Shown: one piece after another, positions 9,974 to 20,949 of the stretch
How the letters are laid out: every line of letters starts with the position of its first letter
Numbering within the stretch: position 1 is the first letter of the stretch
Origin: Sideroxyarcus sp.
GTDB taxonomy: Bacteria > Pseudomonadota > Gammaproteobacteria > Burkholderiales > Gallionellaceae
Assembly (NCBI GenBank): GCA_030651895.1
Contig: JAUSBR010000006.1
Span: 1-64,000, forward strand
Direction: 5' to 3'
DNA: 64,000 nucleotides
The notes under the pieces: model-generated
Databases searched by the model: none
What the model was told of the DNA's origin: nothing
What the model saw: only the letters and a program-made list of their open reading frames with translations
Position numbers and translations under genes: made by a program

Positions 9974-10735
9974 CTAGCCCTTGCCCTTCACGCTCGCCAG
10001 TTGCCGGCGGCTGATCGGCAGTCTTTCTTCGATCCCGTTCAGTTTCATCACCCAGCCGCTTTCCCCCTCCTCACCGCCCTTCTCGAATCCGGCGATGGCG
10101 CTCTTTGCCACCAGGCAGCTGCGGTGGGTGCGCACGAAACGCGTGGCGAACTCCTTTTCCAGTGCGGTGAGCGATTCCTCGATCAGGTATTCGCGCTCGA
10201 CGGTACGCACGGTGACGTATTTCATCTCGGCGCGGAGATAGATCACTTTTTCGACAGGGATCAGCAACACCTTGCCGCGTTCGTGTGCCGACAGGAAACT
10301 GCGCGGCTCCGGAGTGAGTTCCTGCAAGACCTCGGTACGGATCGGTACGGAATCGCGCGCACGCGACAGCGCATCGAACAGGCGACCGAGGCGGATCGGC
10401 TTGAGCAGATAGTCGATGGCACGCTGCTCGAAAGCCTGGATGGCATAGGCATCGTAGGCGGTGGTGAAGATGATGACCGGCGGGTGCTCGAGCTTGTTGA
10501 GGTGGCGCGCGAGCTCGATGCCGTCCATCTGCGGCATGCGGATATCCATGAGGACGACCTCGGCCGGCCTCTCTGCCAGCTTGTCCAGCGCTTCCTGGCC
10601 GTTGCCCGCCTCGCCCGTCAGTTGCAGCGGAAACTGCGCCTCGCAATCGGCGAGAAGCTCTTTCAGACGATTGCGCGCCGGCGCCTCATCGTCGACGATG
10701 AAGACGGTGAGCGGCATGGTGATGGTGTCGTTCAT
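9974..10735 (-). CDS. algR: LytTR-family response regulator (AlgR-like)
   Basis: CheY receiver (FIVDDEAPARNRL, MDIRMPQMDGI) plus LytTR DNA-binding domain. Confidence 0.88.
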   Translation of the reverse strand: MNDTITMPLTVFIVDDEAPARNRLKELLADCEAQFPLQLTGEAGNGQEALDKLAERPAEVVLMDIRMPQMDGIELARHLNKLEHPPVIIFTTAYDAYAIQAFEQRAIDYLLKPIRLGRLFDALSRARDSVPIRTEVLQELTPEPRSFLSAHERGKVLLIPVEKVIYLRAEMKYVTVRTVEREYLIEESLTALEKEFATRFVRTHRSCLVAKSAIAGFEKGGEEGESGWVMKLNGIEERLPISRRQLASVKGKG

Positions 10736-11772
10736 GCTGGCTGGCCTTTCACATAGGGAATGATGATGTGAACCTGGTAATGCTCGGCGTCGCGTTCGAC
10801 CTGATACTGCGCTTCGACATCGAACAGCAGCGACAGCCGCTCGCGGATGTTGGACAGCGCCATCTTGTGTCCGTTGGGATGCAATGAAGCCTGGCCTTGG
10901 GCGGGGTTGCGCACTTCCAGATGCAGTTCGTCGCGCAATCGGTACAGCCGGACTTCGATGGTCCCGCCCTGCAGCTGGGGCTCGATACCGTGATAGACGG
11001 CATTTTCCAGCAGCGGCTGCAGAATCAGCGGCGGGATGAGCGCATCCGGCGGCATGTCCGCGATGTCCCAGTTCACTTTGAGGCGTTCGCCGAGGCGCAA
11101 CTCTTCGATGGACAGATATTGCCGCGCCAGTGCTACCTCCTTGTCCAGCGCGACCAATTCGCGCGGCTCGACCATCGCCATGCGAAACAGGTCCGCCATA
11201 TCTTCCAGCGCGGCCTCGGCACGCTTGGGATCACTGCGCACGATGCTCAGCACGGCGTTGATGGTGTTGAACAGGAAATGCGGGCGGATGCGTGCCTGCA
11301 AAGCCTGCAAGCGCGCTTCATGTTTCGCCGGGGTCAGCGCCAGCGCGCGCAAACGGAAATACGCCAGCAGCGCCAGCGTGACCGCGATGCCGACCAATGC
11401 ATGGCGCGCGTAGCGAAAACTGCCCGCATCGTCCAGCGCGAACAATATCTCGCCGCCGATCAGGTCCAGCGCTTCGCAGACAGCCGCCACGACAGCCGCC
11501 GCCACGATTACCCCCTGCCAGTAGGGTACGCGCGCAAACAGGGGATTGAGCCAGTACAGCAGCAACAGGCTGGTCAGCAACACCGGCTGCAGCAAGGCCG
11601 ACCCGTGCAGCAGGCTGTCTTGCAGATCGCCGAGCGAGACCGCCTGCGAGACCGCACCGAGCAGGAAGACCGCGTTGGTCAGCAGCACGATGCGCAACAC
11701 CGTGCCCATGTTGCGGAAGTCGGGCAACAGCTTGGGGCTAACGTTTTGATTTATACTGCGCGTCTCCGGCAT
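10732..11772 (-). CDS. algZ: LytS/AlgZ (FimS)-like sensor histidine kinase
   Basis: Membrane domain then [17 protein letters not shown] His_kinase motif and ATPase domain; 4-bp overlap with algR. Confidence 0.87.
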   Translation of the reverse strand: MPETRSINQNVSPKLLPDFRNMGTVLRIVLLTNAVFLLGAVSQAVSLGDLQDSLLHGSALLQPVLLTSLLLLYWLNPLFARVPYWQGVIVAAAVVAAVCEALDLIGGEILFALDDAGSFRYARHALVGIAVTLALLAYFRLRALALTPAKHEARLQALQARIRPHFLFNTINAVLSIVRSDPKRAEAALEDMADLFRMAMVEPRELVALDKEVALARQYLSIEELRLGERLKVNWDIADMPPDALIPPLILQPLLENAVYHGIEPQLQGGTIEVRLYRLRDELHLEVRNPAQGQASLHPNGHKMALSNIRERLSLLFDVEAQYQVERDAEHYQVHIIIPYVKGQPA

Positions 11773-11808
11773 ATGGACCTTTCAAGTGCCGCTCATTCTG
11801 GACAAGAC

Positions 11809-13200
11809 ATGGCTACGATGCAAGACAATCAGACCTGGTCGGGACGCTTCAACGAACCCGTGGCAGAGTTGGTGAAGCGTTATACCGCTTCGGTGGATTT
11901 CGACAAGCGCCTCGCGCTGTTCGACATCCAGGGCTCTTTGGCCCACGCGCAGATGCTGGCAACCTGCAACATCATCAGCGCGCAGGACCTGAAAGACATC
12001 CAGCGCGGCCTGTCGCAGATCGAGAACGAGATCATCAGCGGCGACTTCGACTGGCAGCTCGACCTTGAAGACGTACACCTGAACATCGAGAAGCGCCTCA
12101 CCACGCTGGTCGGCGATGCAGGCAAACGCCTGCACACCGGCCGTTCGCGCAACGACCAGGTCGCGACCGATATCCGCCTGTACCTGCGCAGCGAGATCGA
12201 CAACATCGTCGGCCTGCTGAAAGAGCTGCAAACCTCGCTGCTCGATCTGGCGCAGCATCACACGCACACCATCATGCCCGGCTTCACCCATCTGCAGGTG
12301 GCGCAGCCGGTGAGCTTCGCCCATCACCTGATGGCCTATTTCGAAATGTGCCAGCGCGACATCGGCCGCTTCGGCGATGCGCGCAAGCGCGTCAACCGCC
12401 TGCCGCTGGGTGCCGCCGCACTGGCCGGTACCAGCTACCCGATCAAGCGTGAATATGTCGCCGAACTGCTGGACTTCGACGGCGTCTGCGAGAACTCGCT
12501 GGATGCCGTGTCCGACCGCGACTTCGCCATCGAATTCACCGCCTCCTCTGCGCTGGTCATGACACACCTGTCGCGCCTGTCGGAAGAGCTGATCCTGTGG
12601 ATGAATCCGCGCTTTGGCTTCATCGACATCGCCGACCGCTTCTGCACCGGATCAAGCATCATGCCGCAGAAGAAGAATCCCGATGTGCCGGAACTGGTGC
12701 GCGGCAAGACCGGGCGCGTCAACGGCAATCTGGTCGCCCTGCTCACCCTGATGAAAGGCCAGCCGCTGGCCTACAACAAGGACAATCAGGAAGACAAGGA
12801 ACCGCTGTTCGACACGGTGGATACGCTGACGCTGACCTTGCGCATCTACGCCGACATGATGCGCGGCATCACCGTCAAACCGGAAGCCATGCGCCGCGCC
12901 GCCTTGCAGGGCTACGCCACAGCCACCGACTTGGCCGACTACCTGGTGAAGAAGGGATTGCCGTTCCGCGACGCACACGAAGCCGTAGCACTCGCCGTGC
13001 GTCATGCCGAGCAAAAAGGCTGCGACCTGGCCGAGCTCAAGCTGGATGAGTTGCAGCAATTCTCTGCGCTTATCGCCGACGACATCTACGGTGTGCTGAC
13101 ACTGGAAGGTTCACTCGCCGCACGCAACCACACCGGCGGCACCGCCCCCAACCAGGTCGAAGCCGCCATCGCGCGCGCGCGCAAACTGCTAGCCTCCTAA
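11809..13200 (+). CDS. argH: Argininosuccinate lyase
   Basis: [14 protein letters not shown] start; [12 protein letters not shown] signature. Confidence 0.98.
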   Translation: MATMQDNQTWSGRFNEPVAELVKRYTASVDFDKRLALFDIQGSLAHAQMLATCNIISAQDLKDIQRGLSQIENEIISGDFDWQLDLEDVHLNIEKRLTTLVGDAGKRLHTGRSRNDQVATDIRLYLRSEIDNIVGLLKELQTSLLDLAQHHTHTIMPGFTHLQVAQPVSFAHHLMAYFEMCQRDIGRFGDARKRVNRLPLGAAALAGTSYPIKREYVAELLDFDGVCENSLDAVSDRDFAIEFTASSALVMTHLSRLSEELILWMNPRFGFIDIADRFCTGSSIMPQKKNPDVPELVRGKTGRVNGNLVALLTLMKGQPLAYNKDNQEDKEPLFDTVDTLTLTLRIYADMMRGITVKPEAMRRAALQGYATATDLADYLVKKGLPFRDAHEAVALAVRHAEQKGCDLAELKLDELQQFSALIADDIYGVLTLEGSLAARNHTGGTAPNQVEAAIARARKLLAS

Positions 13201-13221
13201 GCCTGCGCAGGAATCGCAGGC

Positions 13222-13249
13222 AAAAAAACGGGCCACCTTGCGATGGCCC
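13222..13249 (-). terminator. Intrinsic terminator for the hemA-prfA-prmC transcript
   Basis: Minus strand GGGCCA-TCGCAAGG-TGGCCC followed by G and seven T. Confidence 0.85.
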
Positions 13250-13410
13250 AGAATAGGAGGAGAGTATGAAAGATTGAGTTGGCTACAACTCAAGGCTCTA
13301 ACAACTCAGGACGGATTGTAGGAGTCTGTTTCGGAGTTGCATATATGCCAAACGGCCTATATAACGGCCTATACCTTTTCCTCTCCCCCGCATCCATCCC
13401 ACCGGCAAAC

Positions 13411-14280
13411 TTATTGAATCCTTGAGTTAATCCCGCCACTGACCCGCTCTATTCCGGCTATATCTTTTGCCGAGAAGACATCGCTATAGCCATATTGCTG
13501 CAATAGATCCTTTACCTGCTGCGCCTGATCATAACCATGTTCAAGCATCAGCCATCCATCACGCTCTAGGAAACCGTGCGCCTGGGCAATGATGCGGCGG
13601 ATATCGTCCAGACCGTCCGATCCGGAAGCCAGCGCAGACATCGGTTCGAAGCGCACATCGCCCTGCGACAGATGCTCGTCGCCGGCCGCGATGTACGGTG
13701 GATTGGAAACAATTAGATCGAAACGTTGCCCTCCCAGCGCGGCGAACCAATCGCTCTGCACGAAGCTGACATTGCGCAGGGCGAGGCGCTGTGCGTTCTC
13801 ACGCGCCACTGCCAGCGCCGCCTCCGATGCATCTACTGCCACCACTTCCGCATCCGGTCGGGCATGCGCGATGGACAAGGCTATCGCGCCCGTGCCCGTG
13901 CCGAGATCTAGCAACCGAAACCCGCCCTGTAGCGGAATCCTCTGCAACGCCAGCTCGACCAGCAGTTCGGTATCGGGTCGCGGGATCAATGTGGCGGGAG
14001 TGACTTTGAAACTCAAACCGAAGAATTCGCGCTCGCCGAGGATGTGTGCGACAGGTTCACCCAGCAAACGCCGCTGCAACATTGCGCCATATGCAGCCTG
14101 CTGGCCTGCTTCGAGCATCTGCTCCGGATGTGCCAGCAGCCAGGCGCGGGGAACGCCCAGTGCTTGCTGCAACAGCATCTGCACCTCGATGCGTGCCTCT
14201 GCAGCCGGAAGTGTCAACGCAGTTCTCAGCGATGCGCCATCCTGAGACAGGACATCATGGATACTGCGCACAGGCTTCAA
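13411..14280 (-). CDS. prmC: Peptide chain release factor N5-glutamine methyltransferase
   Basis: [15 protein letters not shown] and VSNPPYI motifs; next to prfA. Confidence 0.96.
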   Translation of the reverse strand: MKPVRSIHDVLSQDGASLRTALTLPAAEARIEVQMLLQQALGVPRAWLLAHPEQMLEAGQQAAYGAMLQRRLLGEPVAHILGEREFFGLSFKVTPATLIPRPDTELLVELALQRIPLQGGFRLLDLGTGTGAIALSIAHARPDAEVVAVDASEAALAVARENAQRLALRNVSFVQSDWFAALGGQRFDLIVSNPPYIAAGDEHLSQGDVRFEPMSALASGSDGLDDIRRIIAQAHGFLERDGWLMLEHGYDQAQQVKDLLQQYGYSDVFSAKDIAGIERVSGGINSRIQ

Positions 14281-15359
14281 CGTTCTTCCGCCAATGCCGC
14301 GAGTTGCTCAGCCTGATGCTCGGCCATCAGCGCGTTGGTGAGTTCGCTGATGTCGCCATCCATGATGTGATCCATCTTGTACAGCGTGAGGTTGATGCGG
14401 TGGTCGGTGACGCGGCCTTGCGGGAAGTTGTAGGTGCGGATGCGTTCTGAGCGGTCACCGCTGCCGACCAACGATTTGCGTTCGGCGGCGATCTTGCTGT
14501 GCGCTGCCTGGTCCAGTTTGTCCTTGATGCGCGCCGCCAGCACGCGCAGAGCCTGTGCCTTGTTCTGGTGTTGCGAGCGGCCATCCTGGCATTCGACCAC
14601 GGTACCGGTGGGCAGGTGGGTGATACGCACGGCGGAGTCGGTCTTGTTGATATGCTGGCCGCCCGCCCCGCTGGCGCGGAAGGTGTCGATGCGCAGGTCG
14701 GCGGGATTCAACTCCACTTCGCCCACTTCGTCGGCCTCGGGCAGGATGGCAACGGTGCAGGCCGAGGTATGGATGCGGCCTTGCGTCTCGGTGGCGGGCA
14801 CGCGCTGCACGCGATGCGCACCGGACTCGAACTTCAATACGGAATACGCGCCCTGACCGATGATGCGCGCGATGACTTCCTTGTAACCGCCCATCTCACC
14901 CAGACTTTCGGAAATGATCTCGACCTGCCAGCGGCGGCGTTCTGCAAAGCGCATGTACATACGGAAGATGTCGCCCGCAAAGATGGCCGCCTCGTCGCCG
15001 CCGGTGCCGGCGCGCACTTCGAGGAACACGTTGCGTTCGTCGTTGGGGTCTTTCGGCAGCAGTTGTTTTTGCAGTTCGACTTCGAGTTGTTCCAGTTTTT
15101 CCTGGCCGGCCTTGATCTCGGCCTCGGCGAACTCGCGCATGTCGGGATCATTAGCCATCTCCTGGGCGGTGGCGATATCGGCCTCGCTGGACAGATAGCT
15201 GTGATACAGGCCGACCACCGGCTCGATCTCGGCCCGTTCGCGGTTGAGTTTGCGGAACGCATCCATGTTGCGCGTCGCTTCCTCGCTGCTCAATAGACTA
15301 TTGACCTCGTCCAACCGCTCACTGAGTTGGGCGAGTTTGGATGAGATGCTTGGTTTCAT
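14277..15359 (-). CDS. prfA: Peptide chain release factor 1
   Basis: [15 protein letters not shown] and [18 protein letters not shown] (GGQ) motifs. Confidence 0.98.
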   Translation of the reverse strand: MKPSISSKLAQLSERLDEVNSLLSSEEATRNMDAFRKLNRERAEIEPVVGLYHSYLSSEADIATAQEMANDPDMREFAEAEIKAGQEKLEQLEVELQKQLLPKDPNDERNVFLEVRAGTGGDEAAIFAGDIFRMYMRFAERRRWQVEIISESLGEMGGYKEVIARIIGQGAYSVLKFESGAHRVQRVPATETQGRIHTSACTVAILPEADEVGEVELNPADLRIDTFRASGAGGQHINKTDSAVRITHLPTGTVVECQDGRSQHQNKAQALRVLAARIKDKLDQAAHSKIAAERKSLVGSGDRSERIRTYNFPQGRVTDHRINLTLYKMDHIMDGDISELTNALMAEHQAEQLAALAEER

Positions 15360-16609
15360 TCGGAGGAATGCAGGTGATAGATACGGTGTATCGCTTCCAG
15401 CAACGCTTCACGCTCGTTGGCTTGCGCCTGGTTCAGCGTCTGGGTGGGGGCATGCAGGAACTTGTTGGTCAGCGCCGCACTCAGCGACTCCAGCACCTTC
15501 TCGGGATTCTCGCCTTTGGTCAGCTGGCGCAAAGCTTTTTCCATCTCGCTGCGGCGCTGGCGCTCGGCATGGTCGCGCAAGGCACGGATAGTCGGCACCA
15601 CTTCGCGCGACTCCATCCAGTGGATGAATTCGTTGACACCGGAATCGATGATGACTTCGGCCTCCTTAACCGCGCCCTGGCGCGCATCCAGACCGTCGCG
15701 CACCACTTCGGATAGATCGTCCACGGTGTAAAGGAACACGTCGCTCAGTTCGGACACTTCTTTTTCCACATCGCGCGGCACGGCCAGATCGACGATGAAC
15801 AGCGGGCGGTGCTTGCGCTGCTTCAGTGCGCGCTCGACCATGCCCTTGCCCAGAATAGGCAGCGGGCTGGCCGTACAGGTGACGATGATGTCGTGCATCG
15901 CCAGCTGTTCGGGCAGTTCGTTGAGCGTGATGGCGTGGCCATTGATGCGCCGCGCCAGCGTCTGTGCGCGCTCCAGCGTGCGGTTGGCCACGGTGATGTG
16001 TTTTGGATTGCGCGCAGCGAAGTGCACCGCGTTCAGTTCGATCATCTCGCCCGCGCCGATGAACAGCACGCGCTGCTCGGTGATGCTGGGGAAGATGCGC
16101 TCGGCCAGTTTGACGGCAGCAGCGGCCATGGACACCAGATTGGCGCCGATCTCGGTCTGCGTACGCACGTCTTTGGCGACAGAGAAAGTGCGCTGAAACA
16201 GCTTGTGCAGCAGGAAGCCCAATGTGCCCGCCTGCTCGGCTTGGCGCACGGCTTGTTTCATCTGCCCCAGGATCTGCGGCTCGCCCAGCACCATGGAGTC
16301 CAGTCCACTGGCCACACGGAAGGCGTGTTTTACCGCTTGTTCCTGCGGCAACCGGTAGATATAGGGTTCGATCTCTTTCGTGGGGAGGTGGTGGTAGGAA
16401 GCCAGCCAGTCGACCGCCAGCACGGGCGCGTTGGTGCTGCAATAGATCTCGGTACGATTGCAGGTGGAAAGGATGGTCGCTTCCTTGGCCGCACCGTTAC
16501 CAACCAGATCACGCAGGGCAGTATCGAGCGTCTCGGCATTGAACGCGATCTGTTCGCGCACGGAGAGCGGCGCGGTCTGATGGTTGATGCCAAATGTGAA
16601 TAACTGCAT
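15356..16609 (-). CDS. hemA: Glutamyl-tRNA reductase
   Basis: [24 protein letters not shown] motifs. Confidence 0.98.
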   Translation of the reverse strand: MQLFTFGINHQTAPLSVREQIAFNAETLDTALRDLVGNGAAKEATILSTCNRTEIYCSTNAPVLAVDWLASYHHLPTKEIEPYIYRLPQEQAVKHAFRVASGLDSMVLGEPQILGQMKQAVRQAEQAGTLGFLLHKLFQRTFSVAKDVRTQTEIGANLVSMAAAAVKLAERIFPSITEQRVLFIGAGEMIELNAVHFAARNPKHITVANRTLERAQTLARRINGHAITLNELPEQLAMHDIIVTCTASPLPILGKGMVERALKQRKHRPLFIVDLAVPRDVEKEVSELSDVFLYTVDDLSEVVRDGLDARQGAVKEAEVIIDSGVNEFIHWMESREVVPTIRALRDHAERQRRSEMEKALRQLTKGENPEKVLESLSAALTNKFLHAPTQTLNQAQANEREALLEAIHRIYHLHSSE

Positions 16610-16693
16610 GGGAAAAACGACTATCCGGTTCGCAAGGGAACGGATTATAGAGGCTGGGAGGGCTGAACACCAGCCGACCCAGCCTGCCGGGGA

Positions 16694-17089
16694 CTACTTC
16701 TTGGGCTGCAACGATGCCAGGGCTTCTTCGGCATCGGGACGCAAGCGGCTGTCCGGGTGTTTTTTCAGGAAATCGCTGAACGCCGAGTTCGCACCCGCCA
16801 TATCACCCGCTTCAGCCAGGGCGATCGCCTTCTTGAACGCCAGCAATTCGTCGGAATCGACCGGCTGGACTTTGGCTTCGCCCTTCCAGTAGACATCGTC
16901 CGCATCCGCCTGGGAACCGCGCACACCACCGACTGCTGTCGTGGTCTGGATCTTCTTCTTCGGGGTGAGCAGTTCGATCTTCTTGCGCAGTCGCTCCCAC
17001 AGCGAGCCTTCCTGCTGCACATCGGCACTGTATGCCGGAGCCGCCAGCACCACGCCCAACAATACGAACAATGCGATCAGTTTCTTCAT
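16694..17089 (-). CDS. Small secreted TPR-like protein
   Basis: Signal peptide MKKLIALFVLLGVVLAAPAYSA; FKKAIALAEAGDMAGANSAFSDFLKKHPDS repeat-like helix pair. Confidence 0.65.
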   Translation of the reverse strand: MKKLIALFVLLGVVLAAPAYSADVQQEGSLWERLRKKIELLTPKKKIQTTTAVGGVRGSQADADDVYWKGEAKVQPVDSDELLAFKKAIALAEAGDMAGANSAFSDFLKKHPDSRLRPDAEEALASLQPKK

Positions 17090-17138
17090 GTGAATCTCCT
17101 TGGTTAAGGTTGCTGCATACTGCAACGCTACATCCGAC

Positions 17139-20100
17139 TCAAAGCGCGTTCAATAGTTCCAATGCCAGCGCCCGGTGAGCCTCTTTGACTGAGGGATCAA
17201 GGCCTTGTGCCTTGACGAAGGCCGCCTTGGCCTTTTTGACATCGTTGGTGGCCTTGTAGGCCCGCGCCAGATTCACCCATACATGTGCATCCTTGGGAGT
17301 GATCTGGGTCGCCGCCAGATAGGCCTTCTGTGCATCCACGTGCTTGTCTTCGATCATGAAGATGTTGCCGCGGTTGTTCATGGCCGCCGCGTTCTTGGGT
17401 TCCAGACTGAGGACCTTGTCGAAATACTTCATTGCCTCCTTGCGATCACCAGCCTTGGCCAAAATGATACCCATCTGCAGATGCGCGTCGACATCGGAGG
17501 GGTTCTTCTTGATCGTGTTCAGATAACGGCGGGTCTTGGTCTGCGAGCTGATCTTCAACACCGACATGTGATCGCTGGGGAACTTCTTCTCGATCTCGGC
17601 GCGCGATATCTCACTCTGCTTTGTCATGGCCGCCGGCAAGCTTGCTGGCTTGTAGGTCTCCCACTCGGCATGCACATCCAGAATGGTCAGCCCCTTGTCT
17701 TTCCATTTGTAGTAGGCGGCTGCACCCTTTTCCCAAGCCTTGATAAAGGCGTTGCCGACCAGCGTGGTCTCGACCGGGATCCACAGCTGATCCTCGTAGA
17801 TCACGTACATGTTATCCATGGTGTAACCATCGTCGTCTGCCGCGATGTTGGTGGAGAACATCATGAACATGTGACCGGGCACTTCGACCACGCGCGTATT
17901 GATGCCCATGCTCTCCAGCGCCGAAGAGTAGAACGCCACCAGATCGTCGCAATCGCCGGACTTGCGCTCCAGCGTCTCGCGCGGGAACTGGATGTAGTCG
18001 ACCGTATGCACCTTGCCCGAGCTCACCTGATAGGGGTTGCTCGGATCCTGGATATAGGTCATACCGTACACACCCAGCATGTCGAACAACGCCGCTGCCA
18101 ATTGCGCCTCGTCCTTGGTTTCCCTGAACTGTGTCGCCACCGATCGTCCCAGATTGATGAGCGGGGTATCCTTGGGTGTGACGAAGGTGGCAAAGCGACC
18201 GCGCTCGTCCCAGGTCAGGCGGTGCTTGTCATAGACATTGACCGTCGGATTCTTGTTATAGGTGATGCGCTTGCCGTTTTCGAAATAGCTGGCTTCGATG
18301 AGCGCCTGCACGGAACTGTCCTCGGTGAGCGTCAGGATGCTGTTGTTGAACACCGCCTTGAGTGCGACCTCCTCGCTCTGTCCGGGCAGCAGCTTGTCCA
18401 GCTTGGCCTCGGTCGGAAAATCCATGAAGTCCTTCAGCTGGAAGGTGACCTTGAGCCGCTCCATGCTCTTGTTGGTGTTGTTGGTCAACTTGATGCGGCC
18501 GATGCCGTCGCGCTCATAGATCTTGTACGAGTTGGAGAACACATCGCGCAACTGCACCACGTCGATCTCCAGCGGCGGACGGTTGAACACCTGCGTGGTC
18601 GCCTCGACTGCGACCTTCTCGGATTCGGTGCCGTCGCTGCTGAAGGTGGCGACGTAGTAGGTGTACTTCGTCTCGGGAATCAGCGCATCCTTGATGAATT
18701 CAGGCTGTGCAACCTCACCGATCTTGGTGTAGTTGTCGCCCTCCTTCTGGTAGATACGGTAAGCGCCGAAATACTTCGCGTCTGCCGCCGCCCAGCTCAT
18801 CTTGACCTGCCAGGGCGTCGTTTCCACCTGGATGGTGGCAAGCGCGGGCGGTACGAATTTGGCCGGGATGCCGCTCACCACGGCACTGGTCGCGCCCTCA
18901 TAGCCGAAATGCGTCTCGCTGCCGACGCGATAGTAGTAACGGACTTCGGCATCCAGCTCCGTATCCACGAACTGGTTGGCGGCATTCGAGCCCACCTGCA
19001 CGAACCCCTCTTTCTCGTTCTTCGAACGGTAGATGCGGTACTGTTTGATGAACGGCGATGTCGCCTGCGCCCATTGCAACTCGATGGAGTGCACTTTGCC
19101 TTGCGCTGCAAGTTGTTGCGGCGCCTCGGGCTTATACAGGACCGCCAACGACTGGATACGCTTGTTGCCGCGATCCGAAACCAGCAGATTGGAGCCACCG
19201 CCATAGGCGATCGCGACCGGCTCGTTGAGACCACCGATGCCCGAACCTTTGGAGCCGAAAGAGCGCAGCAGCTGTCCTTTGGGCGAGAAAACCTTGACCT
19301 GATTGTTATCCACCACCAGCACTTCGTCATTCGCCGCGACCAGCGCCACCGGACTGGACAGCAGGCTGGCGCCCTCTTTGTTCCTTCCGAATTCGCCCAA
19401 TGATTGCCCGCCCGAGGAATAGGCCAGGACGGTCTTGCGCGATTCATCCAGGATGTACAGATTGTTTCGCTGGTCGAATGCCATGGAGACAGGCGCGCTC
19501 AGTTTGCCGGCATTCTCGCCGTTCAAAGCGTTCAGGAACACGCCGTCGCCGCGGAAGATCTGCACGTTACGGTTGGAACGATCGGCCACGAACACCATGC
19601 CGGAAGCCGAGACCGCGATCGCGGTCGGGTCCCTGAACTGGCCGGCGCCACTGCCGCCGCTGCCGAAGCTGATCAGTACCTTGCCCGCTTCGTCCAGCTT
19701 GGCGCCGCGGCGGCCCTGGCTGTCCAGCACCCAGATCGCGCCTGTCTTATCCACGGTCACGGCAGACAACTGCATGTCAGCCGGCTTGATCGAGCCTGTG
19801 ACCGCGCCTTTGCGTATCACCTGCAGACTCTTCTTGTCCTTGCTCACCGCGTAAAAAGTCTCTTTGCCATCCCAGGCAAGTTGCTCCGCTTCTGCCGGAA
19901 TGTTCTCCAGCCATTTCACCGACGCCCTTCCAACGGCTCTGGGCAAGGGCTCCAGCGCTTTCCCGGCTTCGACGACGAAGGCGTTGACCAGCGCTTTCTT
20001 GCTGTCACCAACATACACCTGCTGTGCCTTGTCCACGGCCACGCCGGACAGGCTGCTGAACTGTGCCTTGCCTTCACCCTTGGAACCAAAGCTGTAAGCG

Positions 20101-20876
20101 AGGCTGGCGTCAAAATTGTATTTCTGGATGGAGGAATTGCTCTCGTCCGCCACGTAGATGCCGTCCTCCGCCACGCTCATCGCGACGGGTTTGCCGGACT
20201 TGGGCAACGCGCGCAGGTAGACGCCATTCGATGTATAGACTTTGATCGTCTTGTTGTCGTCATCCAGAACGTAGATGCGACCTTCGGTGTCCAGCGCGAT
20301 ATCCGCAGGCTCGCCCAGTTTGAATTCCTTTTCGGCGCCCGCCGCACCGCTCAATGGCAGCGTGGTCAGAAAGACCCCGTTGATGCCGAACAGCTGTATC
20401 CGCTCGTTGCCGCTATCCGCGACATACACGACGCCGTCATGGACGGCGATACCGCGCGGCTCATCAAGCACGGAATCACCCAGGAAACCGCTGGCCTTGC
20501 TGCCGAAACTGCCCAGGTACTTGCCGCCGGACAAGGCGTACATGACGACCTGTTCTGTCCCGCTATCCACCACATAGATAGTTTCGCCGGACACGGCTGC
20601 CGCCTCGGGATGCTTGAGCAACTCCATGGCACCGCTCTTCGACGCCAGCGTCATAACCGATTTGCCTTCCTTGTCCACGACCTCGACCGAACCATCCTGT
20701 TTGGCGATGAACAGGTTGCCAGCTCCCACCCCCAGCAATTTGAGCATCTTGGCCGAGGCGATCTCGCTGCGGAAATCCGCCTTGGAGAATCCGTTAGTAG
20801 CACTCATACCGGCATCCGCCGCGCTGACGCCCGAAGAAAGAAGTAAAAGTGCAATTACGATGAATATGTTTCGCAT
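17139..20876 (-). CDS. Large secreted protein: NHL repeats, two fibronectin type III domains, transglutaminase-like domain, C-terminal TPRs
   Basis: Signal peptide MRNIFIVIALLLLSSGVSA; repeated VYVADSGNERIQLF-type NHL units; FN3-like KQYRIYRS / GAYRIYQK units; RKSGDCDDLVAFYSSALESMGINTRVVEVPGHMF; TPR units near the C-terminus. Confidence 0.85.
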   Translation of the reverse strand: MRNIFIVIALLLLSSGVSAADAGMSATNGFSKADFRSEIASAKMLKLLGVGAGNLFIAKQDGSVEVVDKEGKSVMTLASKSGAMELLKHPEAAAVSGETIYVVDSGTEQVVMYALSGGKYLGSFGSKASGFLGDSVLDEPRGIAVHDGVVYVADSGNERIQLFGINGVFLTTLPLSGAAGAEKEFKLGEPADIALDTEGRIYVLDDDNKTIKVYTSNGVYLRALPKSGKPVAMSVAEDGIYVADESNSSIQKYNFDASLAYSFGSKGEGKAQFSSLSGVAVDKAQQVYVGDSKKALVNAFVVEAGKALEPLPRAVGRASVKWLENIPAEAEQLAWDGKETFYAVSKDKKSLQVIRKGAVTGSIKPADMQLSAVTVDKTGAIWVLDSQGRRGAKLDEAGKVLISFGSGGSGAGQFRDPTAIAVSASGMVFVADRSNRNVQIFRGDGVFLNALNGENAGKLSAPVSMAFDQRNNLYILDESRKTVLAYSSGGQSLGEFGRNKEGASLLSSPVALVAANDEVLVVDNNQVKVFSPKGQLLRSFGSKGSGIGGLNEPVAIAYGGGSNLLVSDRGNKRIQSLAVLYKPEAPQQLAAQGKVHSIELQWAQATSPFIKQYRIYRSKNEKEGFVQVGSNAANQFVDTELDAEVRYYYRVGSETHFGYEGATSAVVSGIPAKFVPPALATIQVETTPWQVKMSWAAADAKYFGAYRIYQKEGDNYTKIGEVAQPEFIKDALIPETKYTYYVATFSSDGTESEKVAVEATTQVFNRPPLEIDVVQLRDVFSNSYKIYERDGIGRIKLTNNTNKSMERLKVTFQLKDFMDFPTEAKLDKLLPGQSEEVALKAVFNNSILTLTEDSSVQALIEASYFENGKRITYNKNPTVNVYDKHRLTWDERGRFATFVTPKDTPLINLGRSVATQFRETKDEAQLAAALFDMLGVYGMTYIQDPSNPYQVSSGKVHTVDYIQFPRETLERKSGDCDDLVAFYSSALESMGINTRVVEVPGHMFMMFSTNIAADDDGYTMDNMYVIYEDQLWIPVETTLVGNAFIKAWEKGAAAYYKWKDKGLTILDVHAEWETYKPASLPAAMTKQSEISRAEIEKKFPSDHMSVLKISSQTKTRRYLNTIKKNPSDVDAHLQMGIILAKAGDRKEAMKYFDKVLSLEPKNAAAMNNRGNIFMIEDKHVDAQKAYLAATQITPKDAHVWVNLARAYKATNDVKKAKAAFVKAQGLDPSVKEAHRALALELLNAL

Positions 20877-20949
20877 GTCCCTGACCCATTCCGAATGGTG
20901 GATTATTCCGGCCCGGGGTGAACCCCGGCCGTTTGTTATCTGCAGATCC

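Noticed and set aside
10897-11808. Upstream extension of the 767-aa argH ORF
   Set aside because: The extension is antisense to algZ; argH homology begins at [14 protein letters not shown] (11809).
17205-19403. 732-aa plus-strand ORF
   Set aside because: Antisense to the NHL/FN3/transglutaminase gene; His/Arg/Leu-rich shadow translation.
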